Of a stretch of DNA of 64,000 bases, positions 55,085 through 64,000 are shown one piece after another; the stretch's first letter is position 1, and the number at the start of each line of letters is the position of its first letter. Location: contig JAEZTQ010000066.1 in the NCBI GenBank assembly GCA_023443625.1, positions 13,256-77,255 of the forward strand. Direction: 5' to 3'. The notes below the pieces were generated by a model. It made no database searches and had not been told where the DNA came from. It saw only the letters and a program-made list of their open reading frames with translations. Source of the stretch: Bacillota bacterium (lineage in GTDB: Bacteria; Bacillota_A; Clostridia; Lachnospirales; Lachnospiraceae). Both the position numbers and the translations under genes were made by a program.

Positions 55085-57001
55085 TTATTTATCCTTTTTT
55101 ATTTCGTTAAGGTCGAAGCCAAAACGGATTGTATTTAAATCAGATGATAGTTCAATATGCCCATGGTGAGGCTCATAATAATCAGGCTTTGTACTTTTTA
55201 AACATAAATTTAAGGGGTCGGTTACTTTCATTATAATCTTTCCGTATTCCCTTAGTTTTTTCTTTTCCTTCCCGTTAATAATATCCTTAAAATACTGTGG
55301 ATAATCATATTTAAATTCTCGTTCTTCTGGCAAAACTCTACCATGATATCCCATAACAAACTGCTGTATATCAATAATAGTTTGTAATTCCTCATTATCT
55401 TCCATCTCGTAATATTCCAGAATATATTGTTTTAGTTCATCATATAAGCCAATCCACATATTCTCATATACAGCATTCCACAATACATCTTCATCCCCTT
55501 CAAAGGTGATTGTTGATGCCGGTTGATCACCCATATCTCTCATTTTCTCTAATAAGGGGTAGGAAGACAAATCTCTTTCCTGTAATTCATAGAGGAACTT
55601 TATTTGTGGTATCCCATGCTCGTTTTTCAAATAGAACAATACATATTTTAATATGGATTCTCCATAAAAAATGTGGAATATGGCAGTTAGTTTCATCATC
55701 TTTATGAATTCATCTTGTGTCATACTTGCAATGGATACTACTTGATCGTCCTTAATTGATTTAAGACCTACACTCTTTAAATATTCCGGGTCGGATAGGT
55801 TACTTTCTGCTGCAGTTACAATCTTATATTTTTCTCTGAAATCTTTTCCTGCAATTATCGTATTAGGGATTAGAATTGTAGAATGTACATAAACACCGAG
55901 ATTAAAGTCACATGCCCATTGAAGATCCGCCATAAAGGATTCTGTCGTACACTCGGGCAATCCCAGCATTAATTCTATTGTAACGGGCAAGTCTAACTGC
56001 CTAAACTGCTTTAATGACTTATTATAGTAATCTTCATTTAAGTTTTTCCGTCCAATAATCTCTAAGGTCTTGGGATATAGAGTCTGAATGGACATAATAG
56101 CTTGGGATACAAGCCCTGCATTCTTTGTTTTCTTTATTATGCTAATAACATTATCATGATTATTTTTTGCAAAGTTAGCGGCAAGCTCCTTCGGAAATCC
56201 ATACTTTTCCTTCATTTCACACATATATTCTGCTATTTCCACATCTCTTTTTAAGATCCCGAAGTTGGAGTCCGCAAGTTCAATAACAGGTATCTTATTT
56301 TTACCTACCCATTCCAGTTCCTTGTAAATCCTTTCCAGGCTAAACTCTCTTATCTTCTGATTGGTGGATTGCCCCCAATCGCAAAAGGCACAATGATATG
56401 GACATCCTCTAGTCATCTCTAAGGTTACCATATGTGGATTATGTTCCTTGACAAACAATTCATATTCTCCACTTAAATAGGGCGAAGGAATTTTATTAAC
56501 ATCCTCCGTATATCCTACTCCAGAATATACAGGTCCTTCATGATTCATATAGGTAATTCCATGTATATTTCCATAATCTTTATGGGATAAGTAACTTTTT
56601 ATAATGTTTAATGCAGCATCCTCACCTTCACCATGGATCAATATATCAATATAGTCATGATCCAGAATGTACTTTTTGGCCATAGGTTCATCCCTTGGTA
56701 TATAAGGTCCTCCAAAAATAATCAAGGCATCTTTATAATGATCTTTTATAAATAAGCTTTCTTCAATATGGTTATTAACATTCCAAAGATAAGTGGAAAA
56801 TAAAAAAATTCCGCTCCCTTTTTCCTCTAATTTTTTTCTTAATGCTTCTTTACTTATAATGTACTCTGAAACAAATTCCAGATTATTAAGCTCTTCCTTA
56901 GATAGGCTTTTCTTTAAATAGGAAACTATGAGGGCCAGACCAAAGGGGGGTCTGTCACAATTTAAATGTATTGCATAAACAGGTATTTTTTTTGCAACCA
57001 T
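55085..57001 (-). CDS. B12-binding radical SAM enzyme
   Basis: About 638 residues. N-terminal B12-binding-type domain (about 1-140, with PFGLALIVSYLKKSL and GEGEDAALN), then radical SAM core with the CxxxCxxC cluster in TRGCPYHCAFCDWG (about 215). Class B radical SAM methyltransferases such as GenK of gentamicin C-methylate sugars. A long C-terminal part (about 420-638) has no clear match. The open frame starts at 57040, overlapping the next gene, but AAAGGAG is 9 nt before the ATG at 57001. Role in C-methylation is inferred, not shown. Confidence 0.85.
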   Translation of the reverse strand: MVAKKIPVYAIHLNCDRPPFGLALIVSYLKKSLSKEELNNLEFVSEYIISKEALRKKLEEKGSGIFLFSTYLWNVNNHIEESLFIKDHYKDALIIFGGPYIPRDEPMAKKYILDHDYIDILIHGEGEDAALNIIKSYLSHKDYGNIHGITYMNHEGPVYSGVGYTEDVNKIPSPYLSGEYELFVKEHNPHMVTLEMTRGCPYHCAFCDWGQSTNQKIREFSLERIYKELEWVGKNKIPVIELADSNFGILKRDVEIAEYMCEMKEKYGFPKELAANFAKNNHDNVISIIKKTKNAGLVSQAIMSIQTLYPKTLEIIGRKNLNEDYYNKSLKQFRQLDLPVTIELMLGLPECTTESFMADLQWACDFNLGVYVHSTILIPNTIIAGKDFREKYKIVTAAESNLSDPEYLKSVGLKSIKDDQVVSIASMTQDEFIKMMKLTAIFHIFYGESILKYVLFYLKNEHGIPQIKFLYELQERDLSSYPLLEKMRDMGDQPASTITFEGDEDVLWNAVYENMWIGLYDELKQYILEYYEMEDNEELQTIIDIQQFVMGYHGRVLPEEREFKYDYPQYFKDIINGKEKKKLREYGKIIMKVTDPLNLCLKSTKPDYYEPHHGHIELSSDLNTIRFGFDLNEIKKDK

Positions 57002-57023
57002 AGTATCATTCTCCTTTTCTTCA

Positions 57024-57974
57024 TTAACTATAAAACTCATGAACTAAATCTAAGCATTTTGAATTTGATGACAAAAACATACATAAGTCGCAGGTGGAAA
57101 AAAACTGTTTATCTAAATTATCAGAATACAATCCTTTTTCCCAGACGAAATCACTAAACCTCTCAATCAAGGACTTGTCTGAAATAATAGAAAAAAATTT
57201 ACTTCCTTTTTCTTTGCTAAATACCCTCTCTATATTATCTTGATGTAAGTTTCCTAAATACATGGGAGTCTTTTTCAATTCTTGATTCTCATCATTAATA
57301 TTACAACAAGCAAACACATCCCCATTGGGTAAAAATGTCGTAGCGAAACTGTCACAATTATTAAGCTGCTTAATACTTTTCTTATCAACACCCAAAAACA
57401 TGTCACAAGCATTTCCAAAAGGTAAAAGGTCATCTTCATAATATGGAAGCTTCTCCTTTTTGAAACTACTTAAAATAGCCTCGTCCTCCTTTGGATATGT
57501 AGAATTGGTAAACATAATTTCACATTTTATATCTAAGTCATTACAAGCTCTTACAATTGACTTGATATTTTCATAAGGAATATATTTACTATGAAAATAA
57601 TCATAACTTACGAAAATAGTCTTCAATCCGTTAGTCTTAAGAAGTTCCAATTTATTTTGTGTTACAGTTGAATTTAAAGCCCAATAACCATTGGTTTCTA
57701 TCATTACATCTATTCCATAGGATGAAGCGAATTTAGATAGCTCAATAATCTCATCAAAAAATAACATTGCTTCACCTCCGCTAAATATAATTACTTTTTT
57801 ATTATATCTGGGAGCTGCCTTTATTATATTTTTTGCGGTTTCAAAGTCGATCTTTTCATTTCTGGATATATTGGATTTGGTAATACAGTGGCCGCATGAA
57901 GCATTACATTTTAATGTGTAAATCAAACATATCTTCTCTGCAGTTTTGTAATCAAAAAAATAAGAATACTTCAT
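57024..57974 (-). CDS. Radical SAM enzyme, NeoN-like with extra C-terminal Cys set
   Basis: 316 residues. Cluster Cys 23, 27 and 30 in KCNASCGHC, the SAM-binding GGE motif (FSGGEAMLFF), then Cys in LNNCDSF, VFACCNIN and STCDLCMF that could hold one auxiliary [4Fe-4S] cluster (SPASM/twitch type). NeoN, an aminoglycoside epimerase, has this build. It is a paralogue of the next gene. AAGGAG lies 8 nt before the ATG. A dehydrogenase role like BtrN is the alternative. Confidence 0.82.
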   Translation of the reverse strand: MKYSYFFDYKTAEKICLIYTLKCNASCGHCITKSNISRNEKIDFETAKNIIKAAPRYNKKVIIFSGGEAMLFFDEIIELSKFASSYGIDVMIETNGYWALNSTVTQNKLELLKTNGLKTIFVSYDYFHSKYIPYENIKSIVRACNDLDIKCEIMFTNSTYPKEDEAILSSFKKEKLPYYEDDLLPFGNACDMFLGVDKKSIKQLNNCDSFATTFLPNGDVFACCNINDENQELKKTPMYLGNLHQDNIERVFSKEKGSKFFSIISDKSLIERFSDFVWEKGLYSDNLDKQFFSTCDLCMFLSSNSKCLDLVHEFYS

Positions 57975-57977
57975 CGA

Positions 57978-58967
57978 CTATACTCCTTCATATTTTTCTA
58001 TATAATCCATTGTCCTTTGATATAACTCCTTATCATTGAATAGATCAAAACAAAATTCACAATTGTGTGAATACTTTTTCTTCTTGTATGGTTCAAAGGT
58101 CTTGTCCTCTTTTAATAAATTATATAATTTCCGAAAACCTAGATTAGCTAGTAAATTTATACATTTTGAATTCAAATAATTATCAATCTTGTCCTCAAAG
58201 TTGTCTTTGCCAAGGCCTATATGTACAGGTGATTCTTTGGATACCGTAGGATTACAACAGCCTATTATACTTCCATCCGTACGTACTAATGGACCAAGTT
58301 CCTCACATCCCATTAAGTCTGCTATCTCAATACTTCCAAATAATTCATCGGGTAGTTTTTTTGCAAACCCCACTTTGGCCATCTCAGATTCAACAAAGGG
58401 AACTTCTTGCTCTTTTAATATAGAAAGTAACATATGATCGACTTCTTTATCTCCGCTATATGTAAAGCTAACTCTTGAACTTATTCCCAAATCCAGTGCG
58501 GCTTTTACTGCAGTAATAATATTCTTCACAGGAACAAATTTCATATGAAAGGCATCACAGCTTACATCAATATGAATGACACCAGCTTCTTTCAGTAATT
58601 TCAGCTTACCATAAGCAACTTCCTCTGATTGCGCCCAAAAAGCATTTGTATCAATGGTAAATACTAAACCAAGAGATTTACCATATTCAGTTAATTTTAA
58701 TATTTCATTAAAATAGATAAATACTTCTCCACCGCTCCATAGGATACATTTAAAATTCTTTGCTGCGGCAACCTGTAAGTATTTCTTTGCTTCATCCATA
58801 CTCATTTTTGTATTATTACTAGTAGATGATTCTGCAGCACAATGTAAACAGTTAGCCGTGCATTTGTCAGTGTACATCAATAGCATTCTTTCTTTATAGT
58901 TATAGTCATCATATTTCACCTTACAAATAGCGTCCTTATCCATATTATTCCCATGCAATATCTTCAT
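57978..58967 (-). CDS. Radical SAM enzyme, NeoN-like paralogue
   Basis: 329 residues, related to the gene at 57024-57974: Cys 36, 40 and 43 in KCTANCLHC, WSGGEVFIYF, then LMGCEELG, IGCCNP and SHNCEFC for an auxiliary cluster. The two stand 3 bp apart. Two similar but not identical enzymes suggest two separate epimerisations or oxidations on one scaffold. The start is uncertain: no good ribosome site before the ATG at 58967; the ATG at 58943 follows TGGGAA. Confidence 0.82.
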   Translation of the reverse strand: MKILHGNNMDKDAICKVKYDDYNYKERMLLMYTDKCTANCLHCAAESSTSNNTKMSMDEAKKYLQVAAAKNFKCILWSGGEVFIYFNEILKLTEYGKSLGLVFTIDTNAFWAQSEEVAYGKLKLLKEAGVIHIDVSCDAFHMKFVPVKNIITAVKAALDLGISSRVSFTYSGDKEVDHMLLSILKEQEVPFVESEMAKVGFAKKLPDELFGSIEIADLMGCEELGPLVRTDGSIIGCCNPTVSKESPVHIGLGKDNFEDKIDNYLNSKCINLLANLGFRKLYNLLKEDKTFEPYKKKKYSHNCEFCFDLFNDKELYQRTMDYIEKYEGV

Positions 58968-59014
58968 AATTAACTATGAAGCAATATTTCCCTTCCATAG
59001 AATTTAATCACTCT

Positions 59015-60319
59015 CTAGTGAATATAATTTTCAACGATCCCTTTAAACTTACTCACAATATAATCGATAGTATTTTTATCAATAGTATAAGGGGGAACAA
59101 AATAAACAAAATGTTCTTCAATAAAAGCAAAAATCCCATGCTCTATTAATCCATTATGGATTGGTCTCATTTCTTCTAATGGCTTCTTGCTGACCTTATC
59201 CTCCACCAGCTCGACACAGATTAGTAACCCCGAACCCCTGATATCTCCTATAATTTGATACTCCAAAAGATTGTCTGATAGGTTCAATAAGAAGTATTCT
59301 CCCAGCTCCTTTACCTGGTCAGACCATTGATAGCCGGTAAAATGCTCAATGACTGCAGAACCCAGAGCAGTACAGATAGGATTACCATCTTGCGTAGATC
59401 CAATCTGAATCTCCCTATCATGTAATACATCACTAATCTTCTGATGAAATACTGTTGCTGCCAAAGGAAGTAATCCATTGGAGATTGTTTTTGATAAGCA
59501 AATAATGTCAGGTAGTATGTCATATTTCTGAAAAGAAAAATCATATCCTGTACGACCAAATCCCGTCAAAACTTCGTCAATTATTAGAAGTATGTCAAAT
59601 TGATCCGCCATTTCCTTGAGTGTTTTCACATATTTATAGGGTAGCTCTATCATTCCATTCCCTTGAACCGTCTCAATAATAATTGCACAGATCTTGTCCG
59701 GATTTAATTGCTGGATTTGAGTATGTAATAAATCTGTACATTTTTCTTCACAGGTTGAAGCGTCAAGTCCAAGGGGACAGCGGTAACAATATGGCTGTAC
59801 CACTTTATGATAAGTACTAAAATCATTTAATCTATATGCCCAATTGTTATCACTGTACTCTGATACTTCAGACATCATGGCTGAATTACCGTGATAGGAG
59901 CCCCTTATGGATACAATTTTGCCTTTATCCCTCTTATTTTGAATATACCAGTAATCTCGTGCCGATTGTATGGCTATTTCAGTACAGGACGTACCGCTTC
60001 CCGAACAATAAACCTGTTTATAATCATCTGGTAAAATGCTCAACAGCTTATTAGCATATGCTTCTGCAGAAGGATTTGCATGCCCGTCCATAGTAGGAAT
60101 ATATGCTATCTGATCCCATTGATTCACTGCAGCATCTCTAAAAGCCTGTATTCCATGGCCAAAACTGACATTCATCATCTGACTTTTCCCATCAATATAT
60201 TGTTTCCCGTCATATCCATATAGATATATTCCATTGGCTTTCTTTATGGGTGGAAACCTTAGATTACCCTTTTCATATTCTGAAGTGCTGGTCCAGCCTC
60301 TCATGAGAGAAGTGTTCAT
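59015..60319 (-). CDS. Class III PLP aminotransferase
   Basis: 434 residues, ornithine/GABA-type aminotransferase. GKQYIDGKSQMMNVSFGHG, VYCSGSGTSCTEIAI, IIDEVLTGFGRTG with the PLP-stacking Asp, and the PLP Lys in CLSKTISNGLLPLA. A Cys-rich insert (YCYRCPLGLDASTCEEKC) is unusual for the family and could bind metal. Within the cluster it likely aminates a sugar ketone or aldehyde (as BtrB-type enzymes do). A good GGAGGAGG site precedes the ATG. Confidence 0.86.
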   Translation of the reverse strand: MNTSLMRGWTSTSEYEKGNLRFPPIKKANGIYLYGYDGKQYIDGKSQMMNVSFGHGIQAFRDAAVNQWDQIAYIPTMDGHANPSAEAYANKLLSILPDDYKQVYCSGSGTSCTEIAIQSARDYWYIQNKRDKGKIVSIRGSYHGNSAMMSEVSEYSDNNWAYRLNDFSTYHKVVQPYCYRCPLGLDASTCEEKCTDLLHTQIQQLNPDKICAIIIETVQGNGMIELPYKYVKTLKEMADQFDILLIIDEVLTGFGRTGYDFSFQKYDILPDIICLSKTISNGLLPLAATVFHQKISDVLHDREIQIGSTQDGNPICTALGSAVIEHFTGYQWSDQVKELGEYFLLNLSDNLLEYQIIGDIRGSGLLICVELVEDKVSKKPLEEMRPIHNGLIEHGIFAFIEEHFVYFVPPYTIDKNTIDYIVSKFKGIVENYIH

Positions 60320-60383
60320 ATCCCTTTAAACCTCCTCCAAATCAGTGTTAATTTAAATATAAGACAGTAAAGTACTGATATTT

Positions 60384-61730
60384 TTATATATTAGGCCTTT
60401 TTGCTTTTTCTACTGTATCTAAGGATTGAATCTGTTCAAACCATCTTTTCAAAGTTTCAAATTTATGTTCTCTTGTGTCATATGGACAAGGTAAATCCGA
60501 AAGCCAATAATCATCATTAATAAAGTTATCTTTAACTGCGTCATTATAGAGTTTTGTTCCAGGAAATATTGTCATAATGCTTGGTGCCACTGCAAAAGGA
60601 ACCACTGTATTAATTAAATCTATTGTCTCTCCAATGGTTTCATCTGTTTCTCCAGGGCTGCCAACAATAAGCAACAATTCTACATTCATCCCTACATTAT
60701 TACTCAGCTCACATGCACGCATTATTTTTTCTTTTGTTATCTTTTTATTAACGGCATTTAGAATTTTTGAAGAAAAGGACTCAATACCATAAGCTGTGAA
60801 TAGGCACCCCGCCCTTTTCATCCAGTAGAGTACCTCTTTTGACACGGCATCTACCCTTGTGCAGCAATTCCAATAAACGGGGATTTTTCTATTAATTAAC
60901 TCTTTACATATTTCTATAGTCCAACTTTGATCTAATGTGAATATATCATCTGAAAAATCAATAAATTCATATCCATATTCCTTATTAAGAAATTCAATTT
61001 CGTCTACAATCTTTTTAGGGTCTCTTCTTCTCCAGTTTCTCTGCCAAAAAAACGGAGTTGAACAAAAGCTGCAGTCATATGCACATCCTCTACTCCCAAC
61101 AATAGCCATCCATTTCAGATCATTGGCCTTAACACCTTTGACTTTTAAGTCACGAAACCATTCAATGGAAGCATACTTCGTATCTAAAAACTGCTCATAT
61201 GCCGGATAGGGCAAGATATCTAAGTCTTTTATCAACTCTCTCTTCTTTGTTAAAAATACCCCCTTCTCATTTTTTAAGGCCAGACCTGCTACCCCGTATA
61301 ATGATTCTTTATTCATATAAGCTTTAACCATTTCTAAAAAGGTCAGCTCTCCTTCTCCCATCACAACAGCATCAATGGGAAAGTGTTCTAGCATTTGCTT
61401 ATATAAAAAATTACTATGTGGACCTCCTACTACAATTAAGACTTCCTTGCTTAAGGAACGAATGTATTCAACTATTCTATATGTAGAAACCCGTTGTTCA
61501 GAAAAACATGAAATACCTACAATATAACCCAATTCCTTCTGTATAATTTCTTTCGCTTTTTCCATTGGCGTATAATATAAATCCAATGCTTTTGCATTAT
61601 AGTTATTTTGGTTAAGAAGAGATGTGATATATGAAATTCCCAATGGCGGAGACCAATGTTCATCACAATCCAGCTTGCCCATTTTTGATGTATCATACAG
61701 AGGTGGATTAATCAATAATATATCTGCCAT
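60384..61730 (-). CDS. Radical SAM enzyme with B12-binding-type N-terminal domain
   Basis: 448 residues. N-terminal Rossmann-like part (ILLINPPLYDTS, SPPLGISYITSLL, GEGELTF), then CxxxCxxC in GSRGCAYDCSFCST, and TAYGIESFS. The end (about 400-448) is short. The AprD4 diol-dehydratase of apramycin-type pathways has this architecture, as do BchE-like methyltransferases. No AprD3-like reductase is seen in the window. Deoxygenation or C-methylation of a sugar is possible. Confidence 0.83.
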   Translation of the reverse strand: MADILLINPPLYDTSKMGKLDCDEHWSPPLGISYITSLLNQNNYNAKALDLYYTPMEKAKEIIQKELGYIVGISCFSEQRVSTYRIVEYIRSLSKEVLIVVGGPHSNFLYKQMLEHFPIDAVVMGEGELTFLEMVKAYMNKESLYGVAGLALKNEKGVFLTKKRELIKDLDILPYPAYEQFLDTKYASIEWFRDLKVKGVKANDLKWMAIVGSRGCAYDCSFCSTPFFWQRNWRRRDPKKIVDEIEFLNKEYGYEFIDFSDDIFTLDQSWTIEICKELINRKIPVYWNCCTRVDAVSKEVLYWMKRAGCLFTAYGIESFSSKILNAVNKKITKEKIMRACELSNNVGMNVELLLIVGSPGETDETIGETIDLINTVVPFAVAPSIMTIFPGTKLYNDAVKDNFINDDYWLSDLPCPYDTREHKFETLKRWFEQIQSLDTVEKAKRPNI

Positions 61731-61786
61731 TTAATTATCTCCTTTCTTATCTTTAGTTGACCTTTTATTTAGATTTCTATTTCCTC

Positions 61787-62482
61787 TCATGAACTAACCC
61801 ATAATCTTTCTATGGCTTGAAATGAATTATGACCATAGGTGTATTCTGTAATTTTATCAAGTAGACCTTCTTCTATTTGGCTTTTATATTTCAATATATC
61901 TTTAATTTTCAGATCAAATAATCCTTGAATTGTAACATCCAATTTAACATAGTTATGAAGCCCCTTTAGAAGGACTATATCAGCAATGTTTTCCTTCGTA
62001 TAGTTAAGAGCATAGGGTATGTCTTCATAATAAATCACATTATTTTTTTGATTCGTCTTAGTTAGAATGTCAAATACAATCAAATGATCAATATGCCCGC
62101 CTAATCCCAAAGGAACAAAAATATAGTCATAAGTTAAAGTATTAAGTAAATTCAACAGTTGTTTCCTAACCTCTAAATAAAAATTATCACGCACCAGTTG
62201 CCTTACCACTTCACTGATTGCATCATATCCACGAAGGGAACTGTCCTTCATCCCCATATAGAAGGACTTCAGGCACAACTCTTTACAATACTCCATATCT
62301 TCCAATCTTCTAATATTAGAGACTGTTGTTTCATCTAATGTTTGCATATCGTCTGAAGTCCATATACTTTTTGTGAAAATATTTATAAGTATAAATTTTG
62401 CACATATTTCTTTCATCAGTCGAATGCATCCGCCATTTGATAATGCTGCATCATCCAAGTGTGGACTTAAATATACAATCAC
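61787..62482 (-). CDS. PIG-L/BtrD-type N-acetylglucosaminyl deacetylase
   Basis: 231 residues. The zinc motif YLSPHLDDAALSNGG is at the start and the third His is in GLGGHIDHLIV. The family deacetylates N-acetylglucosamine units: BtrD and NeoL remove the acetyl group left after glycosylation of 2-deoxystreptamine, giving paromamine. Presence here implies an N-acetylglucosaminyl-cyclitol intermediate. It starts with GTG; the ribosome site is weak (AGAGG 12 nt upstream). The two genes around it are 24 and 56 bp away. Confidence 0.87.
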   Translation of the reverse strand: MIVYLSPHLDDAALSNGGCIRLMKEICAKFILINIFTKSIWTSDDMQTLDETTVSNIRRLEDMEYCKELCLKSFYMGMKDSSLRGYDAISEVVRQLVRDNFYLEVRKQLLNLLNTLTYDYIFVPLGLGGHIDHLIVFDILTKTNQKNNVIYYEDIPYALNYTKENIADIVLLKGLHNYVKLDVTIQGLFDLKIKDILKYKSQIEEGLLDKITEYTYGHNSFQAIERLWVSS

Positions 62483-62506
62483 TTTATCTTTGAACCTCTT
62501 GATATT

Positions 62507-63772
62507 TTAGCCCTCCCCATATACAATATTTAAAATCAAATCAATCTTTTCCTTATAAGACATGTTTTCTGCACATCCATCTGTTTGATTATAGGCAGCT
62601 AAGTAATATCTTTCTTTGGGTATCTTTTCACCTATCACATAGGGAAATTGTACTGCCAGTTTCTCAAAAACACGGTGAAACCTCTCTAGGGCTTCCTGAA
62701 GGACCACATCATTAAAAGCATAGGATGGACATTGATTATCATCTTTATACATACATATCCTCTCCTTAACACACTCTATATAGAAAGCTTCATTTAGCCC
62801 ATGGGTCCCTAATACAAATTGAAATAAATTTCCATTTCCGGTAATTGCAATTGGCAAGCCAAATTCTAGAATTTTATTATTCAATTTCTCAATGAATATA
62901 TTTCCTTTTGCTCTAATGGTCTCCGGAACTTTATCTGTTTTTATTTTTTTCAGCGTAGTAATTGCTGAGATAACCGGATATAGATCATAGAAGCTGGTGT
63001 AACAAAATTCACTCATACATCTCATAATATTTTCATTGCCTATAACACAACTTATTCTTGCCCCGTTAGCAATCCCTTTGGAGACAACATATAGATCCGC
63101 CTTATATTTATGGGGATTTAGGGATGTACCAACTCCATATCTGTACCCGCATTTTACATCATCTACAATGACCAACAATTTGTATTCTTCACACAGATGA
63201 AACAATCTCTCATAAAAATTGTCGCTAAGATAGCTGATATCCGGGGAAATTACAACAGCTGCAATCTTATCCTTATAAAGGAATACCATTTTTTCAAATT
63301 CTTCTATAATATAATAAAAATCAATAACCTGGTATTTATTTGTCTCAAATAGTCCCTTCCCTTTTTGCCACATAGGATCCCATCCGTGATAGCCCGCACT
63401 TAAAATAATATCCTTGCAGGTATATTCTATAGCCGTGAGAGTGGCGGCCCTAACAGCACTGGTACCCGTTGTAAATAAACCAACATGACTTTTAGATGGA
63501 AAGTCTTCAAGCAATAAACTTTTTAGCTCTTTTATATAGTCATTAGGAGCCTGCATGGACAGCATTCTATGATTGATCATCCTTGTAACATTCTTAATAA
63601 TATCTTTGTCGTTATAGCCCAAAATAACTGACCCAAAGCCATTCCATAAATCTATGTATTTTTCATGATTCTCATCATATAAATATGCACCATCTGCCAT
63701 ATGAAAATTTATAGCTTTTCCCTCTCCACAAGTAGGTGCATACATATTTTGTGGATTACTATATTCATTCAA
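62507..63772 (-). CDS. Class III PLP aminotransferase, glutamate-1-semialdehyde type (6'-aminotransferase-like)
   Basis: 421 residues. YIDLWNGFGSVILGYND, TGTSAVRAATLTA, AGYHGWDPMW, IVDDVKCGYRYG, and the PLP Lys in YVVSKGIANG. In butirosin and neomycin pathways, class III enzymes of this kind (BtrB/NeoB) aminate C6' of the sugar. TTG start with GGAGG 7 nt upstream. It is the first gene of the minus-strand operon seen here; the tandem repeat lies directly 5' of it. Upstream genes run past the window. Confidence 0.85.
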   Translation of the reverse strand: MNEYSNPQNMYAPTCGEGKAINFHMADGAYLYDENHEKYIDLWNGFGSVILGYNDKDIIKNVTRMINHRMLSMQAPNDYIKELKSLLLEDFPSKSHVGLFTTGTSAVRAATLTAIEYTCKDIILSAGYHGWDPMWQKGKGLFETNKYQVIDFYYIIEEFEKMVFLYKDKIAAVVISPDISYLSDNFYERLFHLCEEYKLLVIVDDVKCGYRYGVGTSLNPHKYKADLYVVSKGIANGARISCVIGNENIMRCMSEFCYTSFYDLYPVISAITTLKKIKTDKVPETIRAKGNIFIEKLNNKILEFGLPIAITGNGNLFQFVLGTHGLNEAFYIECVKERICMYKDDNQCPSYAFNDVVLQEALERFHRVFEKLAVQFPYVIGEKIPKERYYLAAYNQTDGCAENMSYKEKIDLILNIVYGEG

Positions 63773-63803
63773 ATATAATCCTCCTTACAATAGCTTCTAA
63801 TCT

Positions 63804-64000
63804 GTTTCACACTACAGTACATGTCTTCCCTTTGAGTTAGTTTGTGCTGAGAATTAGGCAGGCACAAACTTCTAGGTGTGAATTATGCTTTTTAATAATT
63901 CACACTACAGTACATGCCTTCCCTTTGAGTTAGTTTGTGCCGAGGATTACGCAGGCACAAACTTCTAGGTGTGAATTATGCTTTTTAATAATTCACACTA
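63804..64000. repeat. Tandem array of the structured repeat, running off the window
   Basis: Two full units (about 93-95 bp each) and the start of a third. Each has TTCACAC/GTGTGAA arms, an inner GTTTGTGC/GCACAAAC hairpin, and a conserved stretch ACTCAAAGGGAAGGCATGTA on the minus strand. Loop bases vary more than the arms. The units lie 32 bp 5' of the aminotransferase start, as the single copy at 17561 lies 5' of the UbiU-like gene. No open frame. Confidence 0.88.

Noticed and set aside
63804..64000. CRISPR array
   Set aside because: The whole 95-bp unit is repeated, with no variable spacers, and no cas genes are near.

Overview
The window looks like chromosomal DNA of a low-GC, anaerobic, probably spore-forming Firmicute close to the Lachnospiraceae. 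The reasons are the strong AGGAGG-type ribosome sites, the A/T-rich intergenic DNA, the Ku/LigD repair pair, the YibE/F and SIMPL proteins, and the heavy use of oxygen-independent enzymes (radical SAM, U32 iron-sulfur proteins). The organism is inferred from gene content only.

The left third (about 1.8-21.2 kb, almost all minus strand) is an aromatic natural-product cluster. A consensus promoter near 19.6 kb appears to drive a long operon running down to 5.96 kb. It holds a GriI-like aldolase and a GriH-like DHQ-synthase-II homologue (the 3-amino-4-hydroxybenzoate route), two PaaK-type adenylate-forming ligases, and an amidohydrolase. That set matches benzoxazole assembly as I recall it for the closoxazole pathway of Clostridium cavendishii. 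Beyond that core are a UbiU/UbiV-like U32 pair (oxygen-independent hydroxylation), two nitrilase homologues that both carry Gly in place of the catalytic Cys, a methyltransferase, an ABC-2 exporter and an adjacent MFS transporter. A LuxR/MalT-type (LAL) regulator and a MACPF pore-former follow downstream.

The middle (21.4-48.3 kb) is mostly housekeeping: DUF1801, VOC and DUF4256 proteins, aconitase, a repeat-bearing membrane protein, LigD and Ku, 3-methyladenine DNA glycosylase, an amino-acid ABC importer, YibE/F, alkaline phosphatase, envelope proteins of unknown role, a PEP/pyruvate-binding protein fused to a nucleotidyltransferase, glutamate dehydrogenase and RsmI.

The right part (48.5-64 kb) looks like part of an aminoglycoside-type cluster, unexpected in a strict anaerobe. 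A plus-strand MFS pump and a 16S rRNA G1405-type methyltransferase (self-resistance) converge on a ten-gene minus-strand operon. That operon encodes a BtrS-like cyclitol aminotransferase, a D-Ala-D-Ala-ligase-type ATP-grasp enzyme, a TylF/MycF-type O-methyltransferase, four radical SAM enzymes (two with B12-binding-type N-terminal regions), two class-III aminotransferases and a PIG-L/BtrD-like deacetylase. The cyclitol synthase and glycosyltransferases are not in the window and would be expected past the right edge. A divergent tRNA-guanine transglycosylase homologue lies next to it.

A structured repeat of about 95 bp occurs once inside the first cluster (17.56 kb) and as a tandem array at the right edge, each time just 5' of a biosynthetic gene. 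All identifications come from reading motifs by eye; no database search was run.
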